A stretch of DNA of 64,000 nucleotides from NCBI GenBank assembly GCA_963826795.1, contig CAWGYT010000009.1, forward strand, positions 652,080-716,079, in the 5' to 3' direction. The DNA is from CAWGYT01 sp963826795 (lineage in GTDB: Bacteria > Planctomycetota > Planctomycetia > Pirellulales > Pirellulaceae). The notes beneath the pieces were generated by a model that did no database searches, had not been told where the DNA came from, and saw only the letters and a list, made by a program, of their open reading frames with translations. Both the position numbers and the translations under genes were made by a program. Positions 1-8,671 of this stretch are shown piece after piece; the stretch's first letter is position 1, and each line of letters begins with the position of its first letter.

Positions 1-117
1 GATCGTTTCATATGATGTGGCCAGGGTTCGGGCCACGGTCAAAACGTGGGGCGTTTGTGTCGCAGACAATCGCGGTGTTGAGCAGCTGGGCCAACGTGCC
101 CGCGAAAGGTCGGAGGA

Positions 118-1005
118 ATGGCCAGAAAAGGTTCCGAGTTTGCAGGCTTGTCGGTGGCGATCATCACGCCGCTGCGGGACAACCAGTTGGATGTGCAGGC
201 GTTGCGTGATCAGGTCCGGTTCCAGATCGAGGCGGGCACGCAGTGTTTGTGCCCGGTCGGGACGACGGGCGAGTCACCGACCCTGTCGCATGAAGAGCAC
301 GAACGCGTGATCTCAGAGGTCGTGCAGGCCGCGGCGGGTCGGGTCAAGGTGATGCCGGGGACGGGATCGAACAGCACGAGCGAGGCCTTGCGTTTAACGC
401 GTTGGGCCGCGAAAGAGGGAGCGGACGCGGCGTTGCTCGTGGCACCTTATTACAACAAGCCGACACAGGAGGGCTTCTATCAGCACTACAAGGCGGTGGC
501 GGAGGCCGTGGAGATTCCCCTGTGCGTCTACAATATCCCGGGGCGGACTGGCAAGAACATCGAGCCGGAGACGATTGCCCGCATGTCGGAATTAGCGAAC
601 ATCACCATGGTCAAGGAAGCCAGCGGGTCGATGGACCAGGCCTCACAAATCCTGGCCACCACGGATCTGACGGTGCTGAGCGGCGACGACAGCATGACGT
701 TGCCGCTGTTGTCGGTTGGGGGCGAAGGGGTGATCTCGGTGGTGGGCAATCTGGTTCCGCGTGACATGTTGGCCTTGCTCGGCGCTTTTCAAGCGGGCGA
801 TTTGGCGACGGCTCAGCAGTGGCATGCCAAGCTTTTCATGTTGTGTCGGGACCTGCTTTCCTTGGCCACCAATCCCATTCCGATCAAGGCCGCGATGCAG
901 ATGCTGGGACGAGATACGGGCGAGATTCGACTACCAATGACGCCCTTGGACGAAGCGGGGAAGGCGAAGTTGCGGAGCACGCTGGCCGGTTACGGATTGC
1001 GATGA
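118..1005 (+). CDS. dapA: 4-hydroxy-tetrahydrodipicolinate synthase
   Basis: Condenses pyruvate with aspartate semialdehyde, the first committed step of the lysine/diaminopimelate pathway; cytosolic TIM barrel. The 295 residues match the family length. Visible signatures are GTTGE at residues 48-52 (pyruvate pocket), YYNKPTQEG near 111-119, Tyr138 in YNIPGRT, and the Schiff-base Lys166 in VKEASG. The ATG at 118 has a GGAGG almost touching it, which fixes the start. The stop overlaps the ATGATG of the next gene, so translation is probably coupled. Close relatives in the same fold (N-acetylneuraminate lyase and similar aldolases) are less likely because the GTTGE and YNIPGRT motifs are both canonical for DapA. 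Confidence 0.95.
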   Translation: MARKGSEFAGLSVAIITPLRDNQLDVQALRDQVRFQIEAGTQCLCPVGTTGESPTLSHEEHERVISEVVQAAAGRVKVMPGTGSNSTSEALRLTRWAAKEGADAALLVAPYYNKPTQEGFYQHYKAVAEAVEIPLCVYNIPGRTGKNIEPETIARMSELANITMVKEASGSMDQASQILATTDLTVLSGDDSMTLPLLSVGGEGVISVVGNLVPRDMLALLGAFQAGDLATAQQWHAKLFMLCRDLLSLATNPIPIKAAMQMLGRDTGEIRLPMTPLDEAGKAKLRSTLAGYGLR

Positions 1006-1709
1006 TGGCCGACAATGATTTCGACATCGATGGACTCGCTCGTTACCTGCACCTGACGCCGCAGCAGGTCGAGCGTCTCGTTTCTCGCGGGAATGTCCCG
1101 GCACGCCGCGTCGCCGGCAAATGGCGATTCTCACCGGCCGAGATTCATCATTGGATGGAGGAACGAATGGGCCTGTTGGAGGACACCGAACTCGCGCAGG
1201 TCGAGGGTGCTCTGGCCCGTGCTGATAACATGCCGACCGATGATGTCTTGCTGGCGTCCATGCTGTACCCCGAAGGGATCGACATCAGCCTCAAAGGCCG
1301 CACTCGAAACTCGGTGGTCAACGAAATGACGCGTCTCGCCTCGGCGACCGGACACTTGTGGGACCCGGAGGCAATGGCCGATTCGGTTCGCGCGCGGGAA
1401 GATCTGCAGTCGACCGCGATGGACAGTGGCGTGGCGCTGCTGCATCCGCGGCGGCCCCTCTCCAATATCTTGGCCGAACCGGTCCTCGCCGTCGGGATTT
1501 CGCCCCAGGGGATCCCCTTCGGCGGCAGTTCCCGTCTGACCGACGTTTTCTTGTTGATTTGTTCCTGCGACGATCGCGGACACCTTCGCACGCTGGCTCG
1601 CCTGAGCCGCCTCTTGTGCGACGAAGATTTCTTGCCCGCGATCCGCTCTGCGCCCGATAACGCGGCGGTCCACGAGTTGTTCGTGGAGGCGGAGCGGAAC
1701 CTGCATTGA
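1002..1709 (+). CDS. HTH domain plus PTS EIIA-like (PtsN-type) regulatory protein
   Basis: 235 residues if started at the ATG at 1002 (a second ATG follows at 1005); both overlap the dapA stop codon. Residues 1-50 form an excisionase/MerR-like helix-turn-helix (LARYLHLTPQQVERL...GKWRFSPAEIHHW). The remainder is a PTS EIIA-2/nitrogen-PTS type domain with the phosphorylatable His in the LLHPRRPLSN segment and the family's GI.PQGIPFGG and DVFLLICSCDD strands. EIIA-Ntr domains act as phospho-switches rather than sugar carriers when no permease is nearby, and none is nearby here. The fused DNA-binding motif suggests a regulator; its targets cannot be read from the sequence. Confidence 0.8.
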   Translation: MMADNDFDIDGLARYLHLTPQQVERLVSRGNVPARRVAGKWRFSPAEIHHWMEERMGLLEDTELAQVEGALARADNMPTDDVLLASMLYPEGIDISLKGRTRNSVVNEMTRLASATGHLWDPEAMADSVRAREDLQSTAMDSGVALLHPRRPLSNILAEPVLAVGISPQGIPFGGSSRLTDVFLLICSCDDRGHLRTLARLSRLLCDEDFLPAIRSAPDNAAVHELFVEAERNLH

Positions 1710-1786
1710 TACCGCGCGGGACGGCGCCTTCGCCGCGCGCCTGCCCGACCGCCCACGCACAAGTCTTGCCAGCCGGAGCCAACGGG

Positions 1787-2646
1787 ATGAGAGCGGAGCG
1801 CGTTCTTTGGGTCGGCGATCCGGACCGCGCCGAGTTCGTGGCGGCGATTCACTATTTAGAGCGGCAAGGCGGTCTGTGGCTCGAACCGGATCTGGCCCGC
1901 GCGCTGCAGGATCCCGAGCGGTTGCTGCAGGTCACGCGGATCTTTCTCGCCCCGTCGTTTCGCGGGGAGTTTCGCGAGCGGGAGATTGATCGGCTGACGG
2001 CAATCTGCCCGCTGGCAGAAATCACGATGGTCGTCGGCAGTTGGTGCGAGGGCGAGACGCGCAGCGGTCGGCCCTGGCCGGGCATTCCCCGCTGGTACGT
2101 TTCGCAATTGGTCCCGCGGCTGGAGGCCGAGCGGACGCGGCTTCTGGCAAGGCATGAGCCCGCGGTCACGTGGCGACCCGCAACGCTGACGGCCGACGAG
2201 CACTGGCTGTTGGACGTGCCGAAAGACGATCGGCCGCAGACGGGACCGAACGCCAGATCGAGTGCGGGACCGCGCACCGGGTTGATCGTGGTTTGCGCGG
2301 AAACCGACGACAGCCTCGGCTATCTGTCCGACGTTTGCCAAGCGGCAGGCTGGGCCACCCTGTGTCACCCTCCGGACAACATCGCCTGGGCCTCGCATCC
2401 AACCGCCGTTCTGTATGATGTCGTGGCCGACCGCTCGCGCGCGGAACGCGATCTGCGGAGACTCACGGAACGACATCTTCCGTCGCCCTGCGTCGCCTTG
2501 GTCAGCTTTCCACGGCCGGACGAGATTGCACAGTTTTCCGCCTGGGGAGCGCACATCGCGTCCTGGGAAAACCCTTTCTCAACGACGACCTTTACACCTG
2601 CCTTGCGGAGGCTGCCGTTGCCATCGCCGACGTGCCTCGGCCGTGA
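1787..2646 (+). CDS. Receiver-like (degenerate REC) protein, frame broken near the 3' end
   Basis: Unnamed protein. The ATG at 1787 opens MRAERVLWVGDPD; the first half resembles a degenerate receiver. The second half (about residues 165-285) has a receiver fold outline: ETDDS acidic cluster, LYDV at the phospho-Asp position, VSFPR at the Ser/Thr position. In the frame read up to position 2563 the conserved Lys-Pro is lost, but one base over, the sequence reads GKPFLNDDLYTCLAEA and ends at TGA 2644-2646. A single missing G in the GGG run at 2564-2566 explains this. Without that correction the frame runs on into rimO, giving one artificial 834-residue fusion. A role in signalling is inferred from fold only. 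Confidence 0.6.
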
Positions 2647-2839
2647 TGGAGACGGGCTTGGGCCGCGACCGCAATCGGCTCGGGCTCCTTCGCTCAGGCG
2701 AGTTTCGACCGCCGTCACCGCCAGCGGGACTCGTCGCCCGCAACGGGATTTGCTACGATGCCGGTGCGTCCCCCGTGATGTTCGGCAACGCAGCCGGTAC
2801 CACGCATTGCGAGCCGAACCCCGAAACGAGACCTCGACC

Positions 2840-4210
2840 TTGAAACGCAAGCCTTCGACCGAATCCGAACTCGCCGCGAAAGGGACCTATGCCTTCGTCA
2901 GCCTCGGTTGCCCCAAGAACCCGGTCGACAGCGAGCGGATGCTGGGGCTGTTGCAGCTGGACGGCTACCAGCTGGTCGCGGATCCATCGGGAACGGACTT
3001 CGTGGTCGTCAACACGTGCGGCTTCATCGAGGCCGCGCGGCAGGAATCGTTCAGCGCGATCGACGAGATGCTCGACCTGAAACGGCAGGGCAAGACGCGC
3101 GGCGTGATCGTCTCGGGCTGTCTGGCCGAACGGCAAAAGGAAGCACTGCTGGAAACCTGCCCCGAGATCGACCATTTGGTCGGCGTCTTCGGGCGCGAGG
3201 AGATCACCAAGGTCGCCGATCGGCTGGTCGGAGATCTGCAGGAGCAGCGCACCGTCTTCCGTCCCGCACCGATCCGAGCCCTGCCGGACACGGACCGCCT
3301 CCGGATTACGCCCCGCCACTTTGCGTACCTGAAGATCTCGGAGGGCTGCGATCGACTTTGCACGTTTTGCGCGATTCCGAAGATGCGCGGCAAGCATGTC
3401 ACCAAGCCGATGGAGCAAGTGATTGCCGAGGCCCAGCAGTTGGTGGGCGACGGCGTGCGAGAGCTGATCGTTGTCGCGCAGGATACCACCTATTACGGGA
3501 TGGATTTATATGGCCGGCCCCGGCTGGCGGAACTGCTGCAACAGTTGGATCAGGTCGAGGGGCTCGAGTGGATTCGGCTGATGTACTTCTATCCGATGTA
3601 CATCGATGACCAACTGATCGAGACGCTGGCCCAGAGCCGTCGGATCGTGCCCTACCTCGACATGCCGCTGCAGCATATCAACGACACGATGCTGCGGCGA
3701 ATGGCCCGCCGCGTGACCCGTGAGGAAACCGAAGCCCTTGTGCAAGAGCTGCGACAACGGATCCCCGGGCTCGTGATGCGAACCACTTTCATCACGGGAT
3801 TTCCCGGGGAAACGGAGGACCAGTTCGAAGAGCTGGTGCAGTTTGTCCAGGAGCAGCGTTTCGAACGAGCCGGCGTGTTTGTCTATTCGTTGGAATCGGA
3901 CACCCCGGCGGCCGCCCTGCCCGATCGCGTTCCCGAGGAAATCAGCCACGCCCGTCGCGATCGGCTGATGGCCGTACAGCAACAGATCGCGTTCGAGTGG
4001 AATCAGCGACAGATCGGACGACAGCTGGACGTCATCCTCGACGCGCGCGTGCCCGGCGAAACCCACGCCTGGCAGGGCCGCTCTCAGGCCGATGCGCCCG
4101 ATGTCGACGGGCTGGTGTACGTGACGGGTGACGGCCTGCATGTCGGGCAGATTGTGACCTGCGAGATCGTCGCAACGCAAGATTACGACCTCATCGGAGT
4201 CGCAGTTTAG
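2840..4210 (+). CDS. rimO: Ribosomal protein S12 methylthiotransferase RimO
   Basis: Radical-SAM enzyme that methylthiolates Asp88/89 of ribosomal protein S12. From the TTG at 2840 it has 456 residues, normal for the family. The N-terminal UPF0004 domain has its three cluster cysteines in SLGCPKN (Cys24), NTCGF and SGCLAER. The SAM-cluster motif CxxxCxxC is Cys170, 174 and 177 (CDRLCTFC). A TRAM RNA-binding domain closes the protein. SLGCPKN and IPKMRGKH favour RimO over MiaB. No ATG lies in frame at a sensible position, so TTG is the likely start. The reading frame is open far upstream only because of the frame break in the preceding gene. Confidence 0.93.
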   Translation: MKRKPSTESELAAKGTYAFVSLGCPKNPVDSERMLGLLQLDGYQLVADPSGTDFVVVNTCGFIEAARQESFSAIDEMLDLKRQGKTRGVIVSGCLAERQKEALLETCPEIDHLVGVFGREEITKVADRLVGDLQEQRTVFRPAPIRALPDTDRLRITPRHFAYLKISEGCDRLCTFCAIPKMRGKHVTKPMEQVIAEAQQLVGDGVRELIVVAQDTTYYGMDLYGRPRLAELLQQLDQVEGLEWIRLMYFYPMYIDDQLIETLAQSRRIVPYLDMPLQHINDTMLRRMARRVTREETEALVQELRQRIPGLVMRTTFITGFPGETEDQFEELVQFVQEQRFERAGVFVYSLESDTPAAALPDRVPEEISHARRDRLMAVQQQIAFEWNQRQIGRQLDVILDARVPGETHAWQGRSQADAPDVDGLVYVTGDGLHVGQIVTCEIVATQDYDLIGVAV

Positions 4211-4266
4211 AGGACGGCCTCGCGTCCTGGTCGGTTGTCAGTTACCCGTTGACGGTGATCCGCGGC

Positions 4267-4827
4267 ATGTCGCTCAACATTCCCAATCAGATCACGATCG
4301 CTCGGCTCGTCGTATCGCTGGCCGTGTTCGTGTTGATTCCTTTGCGCATGTTTTTCGCGGCGCTCGTCTTCTTCTTACTCGCCGCCGGCACCGATTGGCT
4401 GGATGGCTACTGGGCACGAAAGTACAACCTGGTGACCCAATTGGGTCGGATTCTCGACCCGTTCGCCGACAAGATCTTGATCTGTGGCACGTTTATCCTG
4501 CTGGCGGCGGAGCCCGATTCCAGGATCGCGGCCTGGATGGCGGTGCTGGTCGTTGGGCGTGAATTGCTCGTGACCGCGCTGCGCAGTTTCCTCGAGGAGA
4601 AGGGCGCGGATTTTTCGGCCAACATGGCCGGCAAGCTCAAGATGGTCTTTCAATGCGCGGCCGCGGCCCTCAGCCTCTATTTGCTCGGTTGCGGCACCTT
4701 GGCCGCACCGGATTGGCTGGGGCCCTCGACAACCGTGGCCGTCTGGCTGGCTGTGATTTCCACGGTCTACTCGGGGATTGGGTACGTCCGCTCTGCGACG
4801 CGACTTTTTCGACCGGATGCCGCCTAG
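4267..4827 (+). CDS. pgsA: CDP-diacylglycerol--glycerol-3-phosphate 3-phosphatidyltransferase
   Basis: Makes phosphatidylglycerol phosphate from CDP-diacylglycerol and glycerol-3-phosphate, an integral inner-membrane enzyme. The CDP-alcohol phosphotransferase signature is complete: Asp43, Asp46-Gly, Ala50-Arg51, Gly60, Asp64 and Asp68. About five hydrophobic helices follow the opening MSLNIPNQITIARL, which is typical of PgsA. The ATG at 4267 is preferred over the TTG at 4249 because the family starts at this IPNxxTxxR segment. The stop codon TAG is part of a dispersed repeat that begins at 4824. Confidence 0.9.
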   Translation: MSLNIPNQITIARLVVSLAVFVLIPLRMFFAALVFFLLAAGTDWLDGYWARKYNLVTQLGRILDPFADKILICGTFILLAAEPDSRIAAWMAVLVVGRELLVTALRSFLEEKGADFSANMAGKLKMVFQCAAAALSLYLLGCGTLAAPDWLGPSTTVAVWLAVISTVYSGIGYVRSATRLFRPDAA

Positions 4828-4985
4828 GTGCTTTGCCACAGCGATAAGATTTGGGGTGGGAAAGGGGGTCAGGTCCCAAAAGCCGGAACGGCCCTGCGGA
4901 TGCCTGGCCCTTGGGGGACCTGCCCTCTTTTCCCCGACCGGCCCCCCTTTCCCAACCCAGGCCTTGGAAAAAGCATTGACGATGG
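4824..4985. repeat. Dispersed palindromic repeat, type B (CTAG-TGCT...GGTCAGGTCCC), copy 1
   Basis: Begins with CTAGGTGCTTTGCCACAG, whose TAG is the pgsA stop codon, continues with GGGAAAGGGGGTCAGGTCCC and ends in an imperfect inverted arm (GGGGGACCTGCCCTCTTTTCCCC). A second copy with the same order of blocks lies at 45152-45275. The arms can fold as a long hairpin. It may act as a transcription terminator; this is inference. Confidence 0.7.
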
Positions 4986-5024
4986 TGAGTCTTGTCGAGT
5001 CGGCGCTGAATTGCCTTGGCCTGG

Positions 5025-5978
5025 GTGACCATTCCCACCAGCCTCCTGCTCTGGCTGCTGGCAGCCGACCGGGTGATGCATGGGCAGCCGATTCTGGAAG
5101 CGGAACCCAGGCGACCGGTTCCCTGGACACTCGTCGATCTGCTGGTGATCGCTGGGCTGGGGTTTTCCTTGGTCCTGATCTCGCAGTGGCTGAATCTACG
5201 GCGTTATGATCTTCCGGCGGGCGAGTGGGAATTGAGCGATCTGGCGCCGGATCAGCGGATCGGGCTGTTGCTTTCTTTTTCGGTCACAAGCCTCGTGGTG
5301 TGGGCCCTTGCCTTGGCCGTGTGCCGAGGACGTGCCTTGGCCAGCTGGCAAGATCTGGGGTTGAATCTGAACCAGGCCGGCCGCGACCTGCGACTCGGTG
5401 TCACCGCGTTCGTGATGCTGGTCGTGCCCATGCTGACGGTCCATTTGATTGCCCAGCGTCTGATTCCGGGCGACGAAACGCATCCTTTCATCGAGATTAT
5501 CTTAGGCGATCCCCAGGCTCGGTACTTGATTCCCATCGCGCTGGCCGCCGTCGTGATTGCCCCGTTGGTGGAAGAAACGTTCTTTCGCGTGTTGCTGCAA
5601 GGCTGGCTCGAGGCAGTCTGCGGGCGGGGCGAGTGCGGCGCGAGCGAGCCCGCAGCGGCCCGTCCGACCGAAGACGCGCCTGAAGAATCGCCCGAAGCGT
5701 TGGCCGAAATACCGGCCGAGTTGCCGAGCGAGTCAATCCAGGTGCTGCCGGTGGCGCCTTGGAGGCGTTGGCTGCCGATCCTGCTCAGTGCGTCTTGCTT
5801 TGCGGTTGCGCATGTGGGGCAAGGGCCGGCGCCGATTTCCCTGTTCGGGCTGGCGCTGGGCCTGGGTTACTTGTACCAGCGCACGCATCGGATCCTGCCC
5901 TGCGTGACGGTCCATTTTCTCGTGAATTCGATTGCGGTGCTGCAACTGGGACTGGAAGTCGCGAAGCAAATGCCGTGA
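5025..5978 (+). CDS. CPBP family intramembrane glutamic protease
   Basis: Multi-pass membrane protein of the CAAX protease/bacteriocin-processing (Abi) family. From the GTG at 5025 it has 317 residues. The catalytic EExxxR motif is VEETFFR (Glu183-Glu184), followed by the family's second and third blocks: FAVAHVGQG with its His, and CVTVHFLVNS with another. An acidic, Ala/Glu/Pro-rich insert of roughly 50 residues separates the first two blocks; it is longer than usual and probably a soluble loop. A TTG at 5016 is an alternative start. Substrate unknown: in bacteria these enzymes are variously linked to bacteriocin immunity or protein maturation, and nothing nearby decides. Confidence 0.85.
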   Translation: MTIPTSLLLWLLAADRVMHGQPILEAEPRRPVPWTLVDLLVIAGLGFSLVLISQWLNLRRYDLPAGEWELSDLAPDQRIGLLLSFSVTSLVVWALALAVCRGRALASWQDLGLNLNQAGRDLRLGVTAFVMLVVPMLTVHLIAQRLIPGDETHPFIEIILGDPQARYLIPIALAAVVIAPLVEETFFRVLLQGWLEAVCGRGECGASEPAAARPTEDAPEESPEALAEIPAELPSESIQVLPVAPWRRWLPILLSASCFAVAHVGQGPAPISLFGLALGLGYLYQRTHRILPCVTVHFLVNSIAVLQLGLEVAKQMP

Positions 5979-6074
5979 TGGCGTTCTGCCCTGTGACGCC
6001 GGCCTTCAATCGGGCTATAATCTGCGGCCTTCGGCGATGGCAGGCAAATCACGCGACCGCGAGGAGATGGCAGG

Positions 6075-7115
6075 ATGGCGTACGGCTTCGGAATCATCGG
6101 CTGCGGAATGATCTCAGATTTTCACGCCAAGGCGATTGCCGAGATCCGCGGAGCGGAGATCGTGGGATGCTACGACGCCTACGGACCGGCAGCGGAGCGG
6201 TTCGCGGAGCAGAACGGTTGCCAAGCCCATGCCGAGTTGGGCGACCTGTTGGCGGACACGCGGCTGGACATCGTCACGATCTGCACGCCCAGCGGGGCAC
6301 ATCTCGAACCGGCCTTGGCTGCCGCGCGGGCCGGCAAGCACGTGATTGTGGAAAAACCGTTGGAGGTGACGGTTTCGCGTTGTGATCGCATCATTAAGGA
6401 GTGCGAGCAGCGGGGTGTGGTGCTCTCGACGATTTTTCCGTCGCGGTTCCACGAATCCTCGCAGCTGTTGAAGCAGGCGATCGAGAAGGGTCGCTTTGGC
6501 CGCCTGACGATGGGCGACGCCTACGTGAAGTGGTTTCGAACACAGGCCTACTACGACAGCGGCGCCTGGCGTGGAACCTGGAAACTCGACGGGGGAGGTG
6601 CGCTGATGAACCAGGCGATTCACAGCGTGGATCTCCTGACCTGGCTGATGGGGCCCGTGGACGCGATCTCGGCGCAAACCGCCACGCTGGCTCACACGGG
6701 CATCGAGGTCGAGGACGTGGCGGTCGCTTCGCTAAGGTTCGCCAATGGGGCCTTGGGCGTGCTGGAGGCCACGACGGCGGCCTACCCGGGATACCTCAAG
6801 CGGATCGAGATTCACGGGTCCGAGGGCTCCGCGGTCCTGGAGGAAGAGGACATCAAGGTTTGGGACTTCGCGAAGGAAACCAAGAGCGACGTTGCGTTGC
6901 GTCAGCGGATGGCGGGCAAGACGCAGACAGGTGGCGGTGCAGCGGATCCTTCCGCGATCGGTCACCACGGTCATGCCGCTCAATTCAAGGATGTCCTCAA
7001 GGCGATCAAACAGGGGACGCGGCCGGCGATTGACGGCCTCGAAGGCCGGCGGTCCGTCGAGATCATCACGGCGGTGTACAAGTCCGCCAAGACCGGCCGG
7101 CTGCTGAAGCTGTAA
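6075..7115 (+). CDS. Gfo/Idh/MocA family oxidoreductase
   Basis: NAD(P)-dependent sugar or polyol dehydrogenase-like protein, 346 residues. The Rossmann domain opens with FGIIGCGMIS, the nucleotide-binding glycines, and contains the EKPLE motif near residue 98 whose Lys is the usual catalytic residue. The C-terminal half is the alpha/beta dimerisation domain with GGGALMNQAIHSVDLLTWLMG, where the His of the catalytic tetrad is expected. There is no signal peptide, so it is cytosolic, unlike many planctomycete members with a Tat signal. The start at 6075 has GAGGAGATGGCAGG upstream. Substrate cannot be assigned. Confidence 0.9.
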   Translation: MAYGFGIIGCGMISDFHAKAIAEIRGAEIVGCYDAYGPAAERFAEQNGCQAHAELGDLLADTRLDIVTICTPSGAHLEPALAAARAGKHVIVEKPLEVTVSRCDRIIKECEQRGVVLSTIFPSRFHESSQLLKQAIEKGRFGRLTMGDAYVKWFRTQAYYDSGAWRGTWKLDGGGALMNQAIHSVDLLTWLMGPVDAISAQTATLAHTGIEVEDVAVASLRFANGALGVLEATTAAYPGYLKRIEIHGSEGSAVLEEEDIKVWDFAKETKSDVALRQRMAGKTQTGGGAADPSAIGHHGHAAQFKDVLKAIKQGTRPAIDGLEGRRSVEIITAVYKSAKTGRLLKL

Positions 7116-7140
7116 TTCCTACCCCAAGCGAACGGGTGCA

Positions 7141-8131
7141 ATGTTCGGGCACTGGATGATCTATGTGGGGGCGCGGCTGGCGCTCTGCCTTGTCCAAGCG
7201 ATGCGGATCGAGACCTGCCAGACGCTCTCGCGCTGGCTCGCCCACCTCGCCTATGATGTGCTGCGCCTGCGGCGGCCGGTCATCGACGATAACCTCAGGC
7301 ATGCCTTTCCGGACCAATCGCCGGCTCAGATTCGTCGTGTCGCGCTGGGCATGTGGGAACACGTGATCCTGATGGTCTGCGAGCTGGCACATGTCCCGCG
7401 CAAGCTCCACGACACAAATTGGCGCGACTACGTGCGGATGTCGGACGCGGACATGCAATTGCTGCTGAAGCACCTCTTGAGCCCGCGGCCGGTCGTGATC
7501 GTGTCCGGGCATTTTGGCAATTTCGAGGTCGGGGGCATTGTGGCCGGGTTGCTGGGATTTCCCACCTTCACCGTCGCTCGTCCACTGGACAATCCCTACC
7601 TCCACCGATTCGTGACCCGATTCCGCGAGGCGACGGGGCAGTTCATGTTGCCCAAACGCGGCAGCGCCGCCCAATTGGACGCCATCCTGCAGGCCGGCGG
7701 AACCATGGTCTTGCTGGGCGATCAAGCGGCCGGCCCGAAGGGTTGCTGGGTCGAGTTCTTTGGACGTCCGGCTTCCTGCCACAAAGCCGTCGCCTTGTTC
7801 TCGCTGGTCAATCTGCGCGCCCCTGTTGCTGGGTTACAGCCGGAGGGAACGTCCGATGCGATTCGTCATCGGGGTTTCCGCGGAATTCGATCCGCTGCGG
7901 GATCCAAGCGGTGGCGTCCGCGAGTTGACCCAGTGGTACAACAAGCATTTGGAGCTTACGATTCGGACGGCGCCCGATCAGTATTGGTGGCTGCACAATC
8001 GCTGGAAGAGCAAGCCGGCCCGGGCGTCGAAAACGGCGGCCCGGAGACTCGATACCGGCCACGTCCCGTCCGCCGTTGGTCCGCGCAAGCCGACCCCGGC
8101 GGAGTCCGCGCCGCAACGGTCTCGGTCTTAG
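7141..8131 (+). CDS. Lysophospholipid/lipid A biosynthesis acyltransferase, one frame break
   Basis: LpxL/HtrB-like membrane acyltransferase. The HxxxxE-type catalytic motif is SGHFGNFE near residue 123, with the family's ARPLDNPYLHRF, LPKRG and LLGDQAAG segments following. The frame opened at 7141 is convincing to about residue 226 (SLVNLRAP) and then becomes Arg/Pro-rich noise. One base over, the expected continuation appears: LLLGYSRRERPMRFV...DQYWWLHNRWKSKP, ending at TAG 8129-8131. A single-base insertion near 7814-7824, in CGCGCGCCCC, explains it. It follows the oxidoreductase by 25 bases. Its presence agrees with lipid A-type outer membranes in planctomycetes. Confidence 0.8.
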
Positions 8132-8262
8132 TCGGTCGATGCCTGCGGTCGGCGACAACTGGCGGGGGTGACGGTCGTCGGCCCAGGCTTCGTCGGCCCG
8201 CGCTGACTCCGATGACTCGCGCGATGCGCCGACCCGATTTCGATCGAGGGAGATGACTGCCC

Positions 8263-8592
8263 ATGAACGATTCGCAGTGGCTCGTACTGGCCCAAACGCA
8301 GGACTGTCCGCCGGGCACTGGCCTGGAAGTGGTGGCGGGCGGGCGAATGATCGCGTTATTTAACGTCGACGGGCACTTCTTTGCTCTCGATGGAGTCTGC
8401 CCTCATCAGGGTGGACCACTTGGCAAAGGCGAGCTTTCGGGTCACATTGTCACGTGTCCCTGGCACGGTTGGCAATTTGACGTGCGATCCGGTGAGAATC
8501 AGATTACTCCGTCGATCTGCCAGCCACGAATTCCGATCCACGTGGACGGGAACCAAGTTCGGGTGCGACGAGCGGATCTGGCCGAGGAATAA
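8263..8592 (+). CDS. Rieske [2Fe-2S] ferredoxin-like protein
   Basis: 109-residue single-domain Rieske protein. The two cluster-binding boxes are CPHQGG and CPWHGW, each giving one Cys and one His, with normal 16-18 residue spacing. This matches the soluble ferredoxins of dioxygenase type or the NirD small subunit of nitrite reductase. No oxygenase or nirB lies beside it, so its electron partner is unknown. No signal peptide or anchor helix, so it is cytosolic. Confidence 0.9.
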   Translation: MNDSQWLVLAQTQDCPPGTGLEVVAGGRMIALFNVDGHFFALDGVCPHQGGPLGKGELSGHIVTCPWHGWQFDVRSGENQITPSICQPRIPIHVDGNQVRVRRADLAEE

Positions 8593-8671
8593 GAGGCCGG
8601 CGAGGAATGCGAAGCACGAACGCGAAACAAGTTGGCAGGTGGCAAGCGAAGTCGAATCGCTCGGGTCAAAG

